A stretch of DNA of 36,102 bases, from the NCBI GenBank assembly GCA_013298865.1, contig JAAFJL010000037.1, positions 1 to 36,102 on the forward strand. Direction: 5' to 3'. The DNA comes from Cytophagales bacterium. Lineage in GTDB: Bacteria; Bacteroidota; Bacteroidia; Cytophagales; Spirosomataceae. Both the position numbers and the translations under genes were made by a program. This document shows positions 15,338 through 22,696 of this stretch, one piece after another (position 1 is the first letter of the stretch; every line of letters begins with the position of its first letter). The notes beneath the pieces are model-generated. The model had not been told where the DNA came from and made no database searches. It saw nothing but the letters and a program-made list of their open reading frames with translations.

Positions 15338-16519
15338 ATGGAACGACAGAATACTTCAATTTATACCCTTCAATTTTGGCTACTTTGTTCAAGTAATTTT
15401 TTATTTTGTGCAAGTTTTTCAATGATGATTCCTGAATTGCCCGATTACCTTGCGGCAATGGGAGGAAAAGATTACATCGGCTGGATTATCGCACTTTTTA
15501 CCCTCACCGCAGGTTTAGCAAGACCATTTTCTGGTAAACTCACAGACACTATCGGACGCATTCCTATCATGGCAATTGGTTCAATCGTATGCTTTGTTTG
15601 TAGTGGCATTTATCCTTTTGTTCATACAGCTTTTGCTTTATTAACACTCAGATTTTTTCATGGATTTTCTACTGGTACTAAACCAACAGCCACTGCAGCG
15701 TATGTTGCAGACGTAATTCCTGAAAACCGAAGAGGAGAAGCACAAGGAATGCTCGGGATTTTTACCGCTGTCGGAATGTCATTTGGACCAACAATTGGAA
15801 GTAAAGTTACTTCGCTATTTTCCTTGGACATGATGTTCTATTCATCATCAATTTTTGCATTACTTTCTATTCTGATTCTCTTGAATATGGAAGAAACTTT
15901 ACCGAAAGAAAAGTTGCAAAAATTTAGTTTTAAGTTACTGAAAATCAAATGGATAGATATATTTGAGCCACGAGTTATTCCCGTTTTTGTAGTGATGGTA
16001 TTGGTGTCTTTTGCTTCTGGCGTAGCCCTTACACTTGCCCCGAACCAGAGTAAAGATTTGGGTTTAGACAAAAGTATTTACTTCACAATTTCTACATTAT
16101 CATCTTTAGCGATACGTTTCTTTTTTGCAAAATCATCTGATAAATATGGTAGAATTCCTGTGCTAATGATTTCGAGCGTAGTCTTGGTGGGTAGCACAGT
16201 TTTATTTGCACTCAGTTCAACGCCATTACTTTTCAAGATTGCTGCTACACTTTTTGGCTTTTCGTGGGGTTTCAATACGCCTACTTTAGCAGCTTGGGCA
16301 GTAGATTTATCTGACGAAAGATACCGTGGACGAGCCATGGCAACCATGTATATTGCACTTGAATTAGGCATTGGTTTAGGGGCATTATTGGCAGGAAAAC
16401 TCTACGAAGGCACTCCCGAAAGTATGGCAAATCCATATTGGGTTTCAGGAGTTTTGGCGGTTTTGTCGTTTGGGTATCTTTGGTTTCAAAGTCAAAGAAA
16501 AACCGTTTTGATAAATTGA
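15338..16519 (+). CDS. MFS transporter
   Basis: A 393-aa inner-membrane transporter of the major facilitator superfamily with about twelve hydrophobic helices. The loop between helices 2 and 3 reads GKLTDTIGRIPIMAIG, the family's G-x-x-x-D-x-x-G-R signature, and the matching loop in the second half reads AKSSDKYGRIPVLMIS. RRGEAQGMLG in the first half and RYRGRAMATM in the second are also typical of drug/sugar MFS members. Substrate unknown; multidrug efflux or sugar export is possible. The ATG at 15338 is chosen over a TTG six bases earlier because of the promoter position. Confidence 0.9.
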   Translation: MERQNTSIYTLQFWLLCSSNFLFCASFSMMIPELPDYLAAMGGKDYIGWIIALFTLTAGLARPFSGKLTDTIGRIPIMAIGSIVCFVCSGIYPFVHTAFALLTLRFFHGFSTGTKPTATAAYVADVIPENRRGEAQGMLGIFTAVGMSFGPTIGSKVTSLFSLDMMFYSSSIFALLSILILLNMEETLPKEKLQKFSFKLLKIKWIDIFEPRVIPVFVVMVLVSFASGVALTLAPNQSKDLGLDKSIYFTISTLSSLAIRFFFAKSSDKYGRIPVLMISSVVLVGSTVLFALSSTPLLFKIAATLFGFSWGFNTPTLAAWAVDLSDERYRGRAMATMYIALELGIGLGALLAGKLYEGTPESMANPYWVSGVLAVLSFGYLWFQSQRKTVLIN

Positions 16520-16581
16520 GTTAAAGACACAATTTCATGAAAAAGAATCACTATTTTTGAAAGAAAACTACAATTTTACCT

Positions 16582-17688
16582 ATGGGCAAAAGAAAAATAC
16601 GCCGTAAAACAGAAACGTGTTCTAATTGTGGAACAGCCCTTGACCGAGAAGAGAATTATTGCCATGAATGTGGACAAGAAAACAGCCACCTAAATGTACC
16701 AATGAAGGATTTACTAATGGAAATCATTGGTAGCCTTACTTTTTTTGAAGCAAAATTTATTCAGACTGCTCGGTATATTTTTACTCACCCAGGCAAGCTG
16801 ACACTTGATTTTAACTCTGGGAAAAGAACAACATATATGCACCCCGTACGAATGTATTTTTGGGTAAGTTTTATGTTTTTCTTGGTAGTAGGATTTAGTT
16901 CTGACAATAAAAAAAAGAGTGATGATGTTAAAATAGTAGAAACAGAGGTTGATAAAACTTCTACAAAGGATTATGAGAAAGGTCGAGAAGTAGGGAGAAT
17001 ATTGACCTCAAAAGGAAAGAAAGATACTCTTGGGAAAAAGCAAAATTTGGAAGATTCTACGTTGCTAAAGTTAGGAATGTTTAACAAACTGAAAATCAAG
17101 AAAGATTCGATAGAATATTATTACAATCTTGACGACAATGCTTTAGATTCAGTCTTGAAAGCAAAAGGACATTCTACTTTTTATTCAAATAAACAACACA
17201 TTAGAAACGATATAGAGAAGCAGTACGAGAAATATATTGAGAAAAAATATGGAGTGACTAAAAAAAGCCCAAGTTCAACGGAATTTGCGGACATCTTGCC
17301 AAAATTAATGTTCATTTTATTGCCTTTGGCAACATTATTACTTTGGTTTTTTGAACGACATACGCATTGGAAGTTTTACTTTCAACATTTAGTTTTCACA
17401 TTAAACACTCATTCGGCTATTTTCTTGTTTTGGGCTATTACTGAATTAATTACGGAGCTAATAAAATATATGTTTGATGTTGAGTTTAGCAAAGCCATGA
17501 GAAATTTTAATGGAGGATTTAACATTTTTCTTGCGTATGTCTATTTCTTGATTTCGCTAAAAAAAGTATATCTCCAAAGCTGGACAAAAACCATTATCAA
17601 GTTTTTCTTACTGTCAATACTCTACATAATTTCTATGTTTTTTATCATAATAATTGGAATTTTTAGCGGTTTGATTCCTAATTTTTAG
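16582..17688 (+). CDS. DUF3667 domain membrane protein with zinc ribbon
   Basis: A 368-aa protein. It starts with a four-Cys zinc ribbon (CSNCG...CHECG, residues about 13-34), followed by the DUF3667 core (LLMEIIGSLTFFEAKFIQTARYIFTHPG, then the motif FNSGKRTTYMHPVRMYFWVS that leads into the first membrane helix). A long hydrophilic, Lys/Asp-rich segment (about 110-235) separates it from a C-terminal block of four or so hydrophobic helices. Members are widespread in Bacteroidota and have no known function. A TAnnTTTG-like box (TATTTTTG, 16552-16559) lies 22 bp before the ATG. Confidence 0.88.
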   Translation: MGKRKIRRKTETCSNCGTALDREENYCHECGQENSHLNVPMKDLLMEIIGSLTFFEAKFIQTARYIFTHPGKLTLDFNSGKRTTYMHPVRMYFWVSFMFFLVVGFSSDNKKKSDDVKIVETEVDKTSTKDYEKGREVGRILTSKGKKDTLGKKQNLEDSTLLKLGMFNKLKIKKDSIEYYYNLDDNALDSVLKAKGHSTFYSNKQHIRNDIEKQYEKYIEKKYGVTKKSPSSTEFADILPKLMFILLPLATLLLWFFERHTHWKFYFQHLVFTLNTHSAIFLFWAITELITELIKYMFDVEFSKAMRNFNGGFNIFLAYVYFLISLKKVYLQSWTKTIIKFFLLSILYIISMFFIIIIGIFSGLIPNF

Positions 17689-17713
17689 TTTACAATTTTT
17701 CAATACAATTACC

Positions 17714-17896
17714 ATGATTTTTGAAGAATATCTTTCGCAAAAAAATATTAATCACGAAACTTTTCTTTGGTCAGAACCAGAAGAATATGTCTTGTTGAAA
17801 TCCCTTTTTAGTCAGATGCACCCTGATAGTTTTACGGCTCAGAAGAAATTTTTGATTAATAAGTTGCGAAGAAAATATATGCAAAAGGTTTTTTAG
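17714..17896 (+). CDS. Conserved small hypothetical protein (60 aa)
   Basis: A 60-aa soluble, basic protein beginning MIFEEYLSQKNIN and ending in a Lys/Arg-rich helix (KKFLINKLRRKYMQ). I recall similar 55-65-residue proteins in Bacteroidota with an EEYL start, a central L-F-x-Q-M-H-P-x-S-F-T-A-Q-K block and a basic tail, so this is probably a real gene rather than a chance frame; its function is unknown. It starts 25 bp after the DUF3667 gene and is likely co-transcribed with it. A terminator-like hairpin follows 60 bp after its stop. Confidence 0.65.
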   Translation: MIFEEYLSQKNINHETFLWSEPEEYVLLKSLFSQMHPDSFTAQKKFLINKLRRKYMQKVF

Positions 17897-17956
17897 TTTC
17901 AGGAACACGACCTTTTATTTTTGAACATTACTCAAATAAAATTGTTATATTCTAAG

Positions 17957-17990
17957 AAAAGGCAGGCACTTTACGGGGTGTTTGCCTTTT
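17957..17990 (+). terminator. Terminator-like hairpin before the aldehyde dehydrogenase gene
   Basis: AAAAGGCA (17957-17964) pairs with TGCCTTTT (17983-17990), with further inner pairing (GCAC with GGTG) and T-rich sequence after it. It may end the DUF3667/60-aa transcript. A TATTTTTG box at 17916-17923 lies upstream of it, so it could instead lie within the leader of the dehydrogenase mRNA and attenuate it. Confidence 0.65.
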
Positions 17991-18037
17991 TATTTGAACT
18001 TTGTCCCATCGAAACAATTTACCAAAACCATGATATT

Positions 18038-19663
18038 ATGAGCGTTCAACAGAACCTTGAAAAACTTTTTCCAAAAGAATCCGATATTCCTGCTGAGTAT
18101 CAATTAACCGAGACAATCGAGCAACGTGAGTACCTTGTAAACGGAGATATGCGTCAGTGGACAGGCAAAACACAGGATGTTTGGTCACCGATTTATATTC
18201 AAACTGAAAATGGTTTGGAACAAAAACGCATTGGCTCGTATCCTATTACAGACCCAACCGATGCCATGGAAGTACTTTATGCTTCTGTAAAGGCTTTTAA
18301 TAATGGGCGTGGCGAATGGCCTTCAATGTCCGTGCCGCAAAGAATTGAGTGCGTAGAGAAATTTACCAATAAAATGATTGCCAAGCGTGACGAAGTAGTG
18401 AAATTATTGATGTGGGAAATTGGTAAATCTTTAGGAGATTCTCAGAAGGAATTCGATAGAACGGTTCAATACATTTACGATACTATTGATGCTTTGAAAG
18501 ATATTGACCGCACGTCTTCAACTTTCATGATTACAGAGGGAATTATCGGACAAGTTCGTCGCTCGCCTTTGGGTGTGGTTTTGTGTATGGGACCTTTCAA
18601 TTATCCTTTGAATGAAACTTTTACGACATTAATTCCTGCCCTAATTATGGGGAATACTGTACTTTTCAAGACTCCCAAACATGGTACATTATTGCATTAT
18701 CCATTGCTGGAGGCATTTAAAGACGCTTTTCCTCCTGGGGTAATCAATACAGTTTATGGTCGTGGGAATTCAATCATTCCGAATTTGATGGAATCTGGGA
18801 AAATTGATTGTTTGACTTTGATTGGTTCGTCAAAAGTAGCCGATAAGTTGAAAAAAATGCACCCCAAAGTGAATCGTCTGAGAGCAATTTTGGGACTGGA
18901 TGCCAAAAATGCAGCCATCGTAACTGAAAGTTCTGATTTAGAATTAGCGGTAAAAGAATGTATGTTGGGTTCGTTGTCATTTAATGGACAGCGTTGTACG
19001 GCTCTCAAAATTATGTTTGTTCATAAAAGTTTGGTTGACCAATTCAACAAAAGAATGGCGGAGGAAATGGGAAAATTAAAGTTAGGTATGATGTGGGAAA
19101 AAGGAGTAAACATCACGCCACTGCCAGAACCTAACAAACCAGCTTATTTGAAAGAATTAGTAGAAGATGCCAAAATGCACGGTGCATCGGTGATGAACGA
19201 AAATGGCGGAGAAAGTTTCAAATCCATCGTTATTCCAGCATTATTGTACCCAGTGAATAGTAAAATGAAGATTTGGGAAGAAGAACAATTTGGTCCAGTT
19301 GTGCCAGTTGTTCCTTTTGAAAGTATCGAAGAACCAATTGATTACCTGATAGCATCGTCGCACGGGCAACAAGTTTCTATTTTTGGAACAGATGTTCACC
19401 AGATTTCGGAATTAATAGATGCTACCGTGAACCAAGTTTCAAGGGTAAATATCAATTCACAATGTCAGCGTGGACCAGATACTTTTCCATTCACAGGTCG
19501 TAAAGATTCTGCAGAAGGAACACTTTCAGTATCGGCAGCCTTACGTTCATTCTCGATTAGAACAGTTGTTTCTACGAAGCAAACCTCTGAGAATAAGGCA
19601 ATTATCAACCAAATCGTAGAGAAACAAGAATCTAATTTCTTGTCAACGAGGTTCATTTTGTAG
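18038..19663 (+). CDS. NADP-dependent glyceraldehyde-3-phosphate dehydrogenase (non-phosphorylating, ALDH superfamily)
   Basis: A 541-aa aldehyde dehydrogenase most like non-phosphorylating GAPDH (GapN), which oxidises glyceraldehyde 3-phosphate directly to 3-phosphoglycerate, yielding NADPH and bypassing ATP formation. Visible motifs: GVVLCMGPFNYPLNET (cofactor domain), FKTPKHGT, LIGSSKVADKL, and the catalytic Cys320 in SLSFNGQRCTALK. The stretch where most ALDHs read ELGGKN is LGLDAKN here (residues 285-291), so the usual general-base Glu appears to be Gly286. The ATG at 18038 is used; an in-frame TTG at 17921 would translate through the hairpin and is rejected. The substrate is inferred from family resemblance only. 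Confidence 0.85.
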   Translation: MSVQQNLEKLFPKESDIPAEYQLTETIEQREYLVNGDMRQWTGKTQDVWSPIYIQTENGLEQKRIGSYPITDPTDAMEVLYASVKAFNNGRGEWPSMSVPQRIECVEKFTNKMIAKRDEVVKLLMWEIGKSLGDSQKEFDRTVQYIYDTIDALKDIDRTSSTFMITEGIIGQVRRSPLGVVLCMGPFNYPLNETFTTLIPALIMGNTVLFKTPKHGTLLHYPLLEAFKDAFPPGVINTVYGRGNSIIPNLMESGKIDCLTLIGSSKVADKLKKMHPKVNRLRAILGLDAKNAAIVTESSDLELAVKECMLGSLSFNGQRCTALKIMFVHKSLVDQFNKRMAEEMGKLKLGMMWEKGVNITPLPEPNKPAYLKELVEDAKMHGASVMNENGGESFKSIVIPALLYPVNSKMKIWEEEQFGPVVPVVPFESIEEPIDYLIASSHGQQVSIFGTDVHQISELIDATVNQVSRVNINSQCQRGPDTFPFTGRKDSAEGTLSVSAALRSFSIRTVVSTKQTSENKAIINQIVEKQESNFLSTRFIL

Positions 19664-19671
19664 GAGGTTTC

Positions 19672-19782
19672 TTTAGGTATGAGGTCGTAGGTTTAAGATT
19701 TAAAAATAAAAAGGCATTTCAAATTTCTAAAATTTGAAATGCCTTTTTTCTTCTGATCATCTAAAAATACCTCATACCTAAA
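19672..19782. repeat. Nested inverted repeat around the gapN/cdaA terminator
   Basis: An outer exact 14-bp inverted pair, TTTAGGTATGAGGT at 19672-19685 and its complement at 19769-19782, encloses the terminator stem at 19709-19747. The whole 111 bp fills the space between two convergent genes. Confidence 0.65.
19709..19747. terminator. Bidirectional intrinsic terminator
   Basis: A perfect 18-bp stem (19709-19726 with 19730-19747; core AAAAGGCATTTC) and a 3-base loop, with A and T tracts on either side, between the convergent dehydrogenase (+) and cdaA (-) genes. Confidence 0.88.
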
Positions 19783-19785
19783 AAC

Positions 19786-20571
19786 TTACTTCTTCAACAA
19801 ATAATCTGTCAGTTTTGCTTCTAAATCTTGGATGGAAAGATTTCTAAAAATTCCACCATGATTCACGAACGAAATTTCCCCTTTTTCTTCTGAAACTACT
19901 ACAATGGCGGCATCCGTTTGTTCGGACATTCCGAAAGCTGCTCTATGTCTAAAACCCAATGTGGGCGAAATTGTACCACTTTCAGAAACTGGCAACATAC
20001 ACCTTGCTGCTGCCAAACGACCATCTTTTATGATAACTGCACCGTCGTGGAGGGGAGAATTTTTATGAAAAATAGTCATCAATAATCGCTTCGATACTGC
20101 TGCATCCATTTCATCGCCAGATTCGATATATTTCTTTAAATCATCCTCTTTTTCAATCACAATCAATGCTCCAGTATGTGTAGTAGCCATTGATTTTGTA
20201 GCCTCAATGATATTCTGAATAGTAGTGAGGCTTTCTTTTGATATTTTTGGAGAATAAAACTTTTTCAAAAGTGCATTTTCTTGGAAAGAAGTCGAACGCC
20301 CCAACATCATCAAGAATCTACGTATTTCTTGTTGGAAAATAATCAGTAATGCCAAAACACCTACATTCATGAATTGCCCCAGAATAGCAGAAAGTAGTTC
20401 CATCCCAAGAGCCTTTGCAATGAGATAAACTACATAAATCATGATATAGCCAAAGAAAACCTTGTTCGCAATGCTTCCTTGTATCAGTTTATAAACTTGA
20501 TACAACAGAAACGCCACAAAAGCTACGTCTAAAACATCAATCCAATCAATTGTTAAAAATCCTATATTCAT
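19786..20571 (-). CDS. cdaA: Diadenylate cyclase CdaA
   Basis: Membrane-bound enzyme that makes the second messenger c-di-AMP from two ATP. The 261-aa protein has three N-terminal hydrophobic helices (about residues 10-80) and a cytoplasmic DAC domain with both signature motifs, DGA (176-178, in SPLHDGAVIIKDG) and RHR (208-210, in LGFRHRAAFGMSEQ). The ATG at 20571 gives the usual N-terminus; an upstream TTG would add five residues. Gram-positive cdaA is followed by cdaR and glmM; here it stands alone, as is usual in Bacteroidota. The stop is 3 bp from the nested terminator repeat. Its upstream region is made of palindromic repeats. Confidence 0.95.
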   Translation of the reverse strand: MNIGFLTIDWIDVLDVAFVAFLLYQVYKLIQGSIANKVFFGYIMIYVVYLIAKALGMELLSAILGQFMNVGVLALLIIFQQEIRRFLMMLGRSTSFQENALLKKFYSPKISKESLTTIQNIIEATKSMATTHTGALIVIEKEDDLKKYIESGDEMDAAVSKRLLMTIFHKNSPLHDGAVIIKDGRLAAARCMLPVSESGTISPTLGFRHRAAFGMSEQTDAAIVVVSEEKGEISFVNHGGIFRNLSIQDLEAKLTDYLLKK

Positions 20572-20576
20572 CTTTT

Positions 20577-20769
20577 CAATTATCAATTATCAATAAACAA
20601 TTATCAATCATCAGTGAACAACAATTCAATTAGCAATTATCAGTGAACAGTTAGCATTGAACAATTATCAGTTATCAATTTCAGTAAACTGACTACCTTC
20701 TATTGTTAATTGTTTACTGCTAACAGTTTACCAAAATACTGATAATTGTTCACTGATAATTGATAATTG
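20577..20769. repeat. AATTATCA-type inverted-repeat element between cdaA and the M23 gene
   Basis: The outer arms, 20577-20606 and 20740-20769, are inverted copies matching at 28 of 30 positions by eye. Both carry CAATTATCAATTATCA followed by (A/G)T(A/G)AACAATTATCA. The interior (20607-20739) holds further degenerate copies of AATTATCAGTGAACA in both orientations. The right arm covers the last codons and TGA stop of the M23 gene, so its C-terminal residues TIINYQ are encoded by the repeat. The left arm begins 6 bp upstream of the cdaA start, so any cdaA promoter must lie in the repeat. Confidence 0.75.
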
Positions 20770-21430
20770 TAAAGGGGTTTGGGCAAATTTTGGCGTAATA
20801 TTCTTGCTGAGAAGGTTCGCAAACGCCTATGAAATCACCTTTTTTTCCTAACATATCAGTTATTACTTGAAAATGCAAATGTGGTGCCCAATCTCCGTTG
20901 ATGGGATAGTTTCCAAATTCGGCAATTTTCTCTCCTTTTTGTATATTTTTTCCTTCAAAAAGCCCTTCTAAACATTCTAAATTGAGATGTCCGTAAAGTG
21001 TGTAAAAGGTTATTTCTTCAATCTGATGTTCCAAAATAATGGTTGGTCCATAATCGCCAAAGTTATCATTATTCTGGAAACTATGCACTTTTGCATCCAT
21101 CGGAGCATATACGGATGTACCTGCAATTGCCCAAATATCAACACCTAAATGTATAGAACGAGGTTCATTCCCTTGCTGAAAATGTTCACTTCTTCTATAA
21201 ATATAGCGATTTTCTAAGTAACCTCCAATGGCACAAACAGCATTAGCTTCTTTAATTTTCCGAGAAACGTATTCATCAAATATTGCACTATCTCGTAAAT
21301 CAAAGGTTTTCAAGTCTGGATTGGCTTCGGTTAAATCTAAATCTAATACATTGTCTTTCAGTAAGTTAAAAGGAACAATTGAAGCAAAAGCAGATTGATT
21401 TGTTTGTAGTATTTTTTCTAAAGATCTCAT
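20750..21430 (-). CDS. M23 family metallopeptidase without signal peptide
   Basis: A 226-aa LytM-type peptidase expected to cut peptidoglycan cross-links or short peptides. The zinc site is present: H-L-G-V-D (His94, Asp98) and HLHF (His184, His186), with the conserved YGHL (His148). No Sec or lipoprotein signal is visible, which, as far as I recall, is usual for this Bacteroidota subgroup (start SLEKIL, then FASIVPF and GGYLENRYIYRRSEHF). Its site of action is therefore unclear. The ATG at 21430 is used; an in-frame GTG at 21478 would add 16 residues. The last six residues come from the repeat element that overlaps the stop codon. Confidence 0.9.
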   Translation of the reverse strand: MRSLEKILQTNQSAFASIVPFNLLKDNVLDLDLTEANPDLKTFDLRDSAIFDEYVSRKIKEANAVCAIGGYLENRYIYRRSEHFQQGNEPRSIHLGVDIWAIAGTSVYAPMDAKVHSFQNNDNFGDYGPTIILEHQIEEITFYTLYGHLNLECLEGLFEGKNIQKGEKIAEFGNYPINGDWAPHLHFQVITDMLGKKGDFIGVCEPSQQEYYAKICPNPFTIINYQ

Positions 21431-21510
21431 TGATGAGGTAATTATTTGATGGAACGGACGAATGCTATTGGGCAACACTTGCTCGTCCCTACAAAATTAT
21501 CGGACAAAAA

Positions 21511-21543
21511 AACTGATAATTGTTAATTGATAATTGTTAATTG
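21511..21543. repeat. Short copy of the AATTATCA-type repeat
   Basis: Two direct copies of TGATAATTGTTAAT(T) side by side, related to the arms at 20577-20769 and 2385-2538. It ends 3 bp beyond the stop codon of the radical SAM gene, like the copy behind nadK. Confidence 0.65.
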
Positions 21544-21546
21544 AAA

Positions 21547-22569
21547 TCACCCCCACACTTGCGTGCCTTCTGTGCAGTTTTTGCACATTTCAATTTCAGA
21601 GCGAGATTTGATTAAAACTTGTCTGAAATCTTGGTAGGATTTTCCTTCCCAAAGTTCTGTGAAAGTCTGAGTTTTCATATCTCCTAAACGATGATGAGCA
21701 TCTTTATCGAAACAGCAAGGAACAACCAAACCGTCCCAAGTGATTACGCAAGAATGCCACATTTTCCAACAATGGTCAACCAATTTATTTTTTATCTTAA
21801 AAGTCCCATCGGCTTTTTTAGAATATCTCGAATATTTTTCAATGGTCGGAATCAATTCTGAGCCTTCTTCGTAATCATAAATTTGGGCAGTTTTTAAACC
21901 AACTTCATCAATTCCCAATGCTGTTGCTAATTTTTTCACCTCCTCAATCTGATGCTCATTGGGTTTTACGACCAAAAACTGAAAAATCACATGGGGCGTA
22001 TTTGATTTCAAAGCCTTCTTCCATTTGATAATATTCCGAGTGCCCTCCAGCACTTTTTCCAATTTTCCCCCAACCCGATATTGCTCATAAACTTCTTGGG
22101 ATGTCCCATCAATCGAAATAATTAATCTGTCCAAACCAGACTCTACGGTTTTCTTGGCGTTTTCGTCTGTTAGGTAATGAGCATTGGTAGAAGTTGCCGT
22201 ATAAATCCCCTTCTGAGAAGCGTACTGAGCCATTTCTAAGAATTTCGGATGTAAATAAGGTTCTCCTTGAAAGTAAAAAACCAAGTACATCAGCGTATCA
22301 GAAAGTTCATCAATCGTTCTTTGGAAAAGGTCTTTTTCTAACATTCCAGTCGGTCTGGTAAACGACCTTAGTCCACTCGGGCATTCGGGACAACGCAAAT
22401 TACAAGAAGTAGTTGGTTCAAAAGAAATACTCATGGGCATTCCCCATTGCGTAGGTTTCCCAACGATTTTTGAATTATAAAAACTCGCAATCACCTTCAA
22501 AGCATTCCAGACTCGCTTCGGAGTGAGCTTAGAAAAAAAGTTAAAACCATCTCGCAAATTGTTGTTCAT
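21547..22569 (-). CDS. Radical SAM/SPASM domain protein
   Basis: A 340-aa radical S-adenosylmethionine enzyme. The [4Fe-4S] motif C-x3-C-x2-C is CNLRCPEC (Cys56, Cys60, Cys63), preceded by SFEPTTS and followed by a TIM-barrel pattern with STNAHYLTDENA and RLIISIDGTSQEVYEQYR. The C-terminal SPASM-type region has many cysteines (HCWKMWHSCVITWDG, VVPCCFDKD, EMCKNCTEG) for an auxiliary cluster. SPASM proteins modify peptides or proteins or act on small molecules; the substrate here is unknown and no short precursor peptide gene is evident nearby. It is the first of three minus-strand genes, ahead of the M23 peptidase and cdaA. Confidence 0.92.
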   Translation of the reverse strand: MNNNLRDGFNFFSKLTPKRVWNALKVIASFYNSKIVGKPTQWGMPMSISFEPTTSCNLRCPECPSGLRSFTRPTGMLEKDLFQRTIDELSDTLMYLVFYFQGEPYLHPKFLEMAQYASQKGIYTATSTNAHYLTDENAKKTVESGLDRLIISIDGTSQEVYEQYRVGGKLEKVLEGTRNIIKWKKALKSNTPHVIFQFLVVKPNEHQIEEVKKLATALGIDEVGLKTAQIYDYEEGSELIPTIEKYSRYSKKADGTFKIKNKLVDHCWKMWHSCVITWDGLVVPCCFDKDAHHRLGDMKTQTFTELWEGKSYQDFRQVLIKSRSEIEMCKNCTEGTQVWG

Positions 22570-22696
22570 ATCTCCCTTAAAAGTGCTTGTTATGTAAAGT
22601 TACTCGCAATACACAATTTTCTTGTAAATAGGTATAGTAATATTTTAGAAAAAATGTAAATTGAGGTTTGAAAATCACCCCATAATCCCCCAAGCC

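Noticed and set aside
17921-18037. A 39-residue N-terminal extension of the aldehyde dehydrogenase from a TTG at 17921
   Set aside because: The extension would be translated through the terminator-like hairpin and has no counterpart in the family. The ATG at 18038 is the normal N-terminus.
20577-20769. A CRISPR array or replication origin suggested by the many similar A/T-rich repeats
   Set aside because: Copies are irregular and in both orientations, with no unique spacers of constant length, no cas genes and no DnaA-box series with dnaA or dnaN nearby.
21431-21478. A 16-residue extension of the M23 peptidase from a GTG at 21478
   Set aside because: The conserved N-terminus starts at the ATG at 21430 (SLEKIL), and the extra residues are unlike the family.
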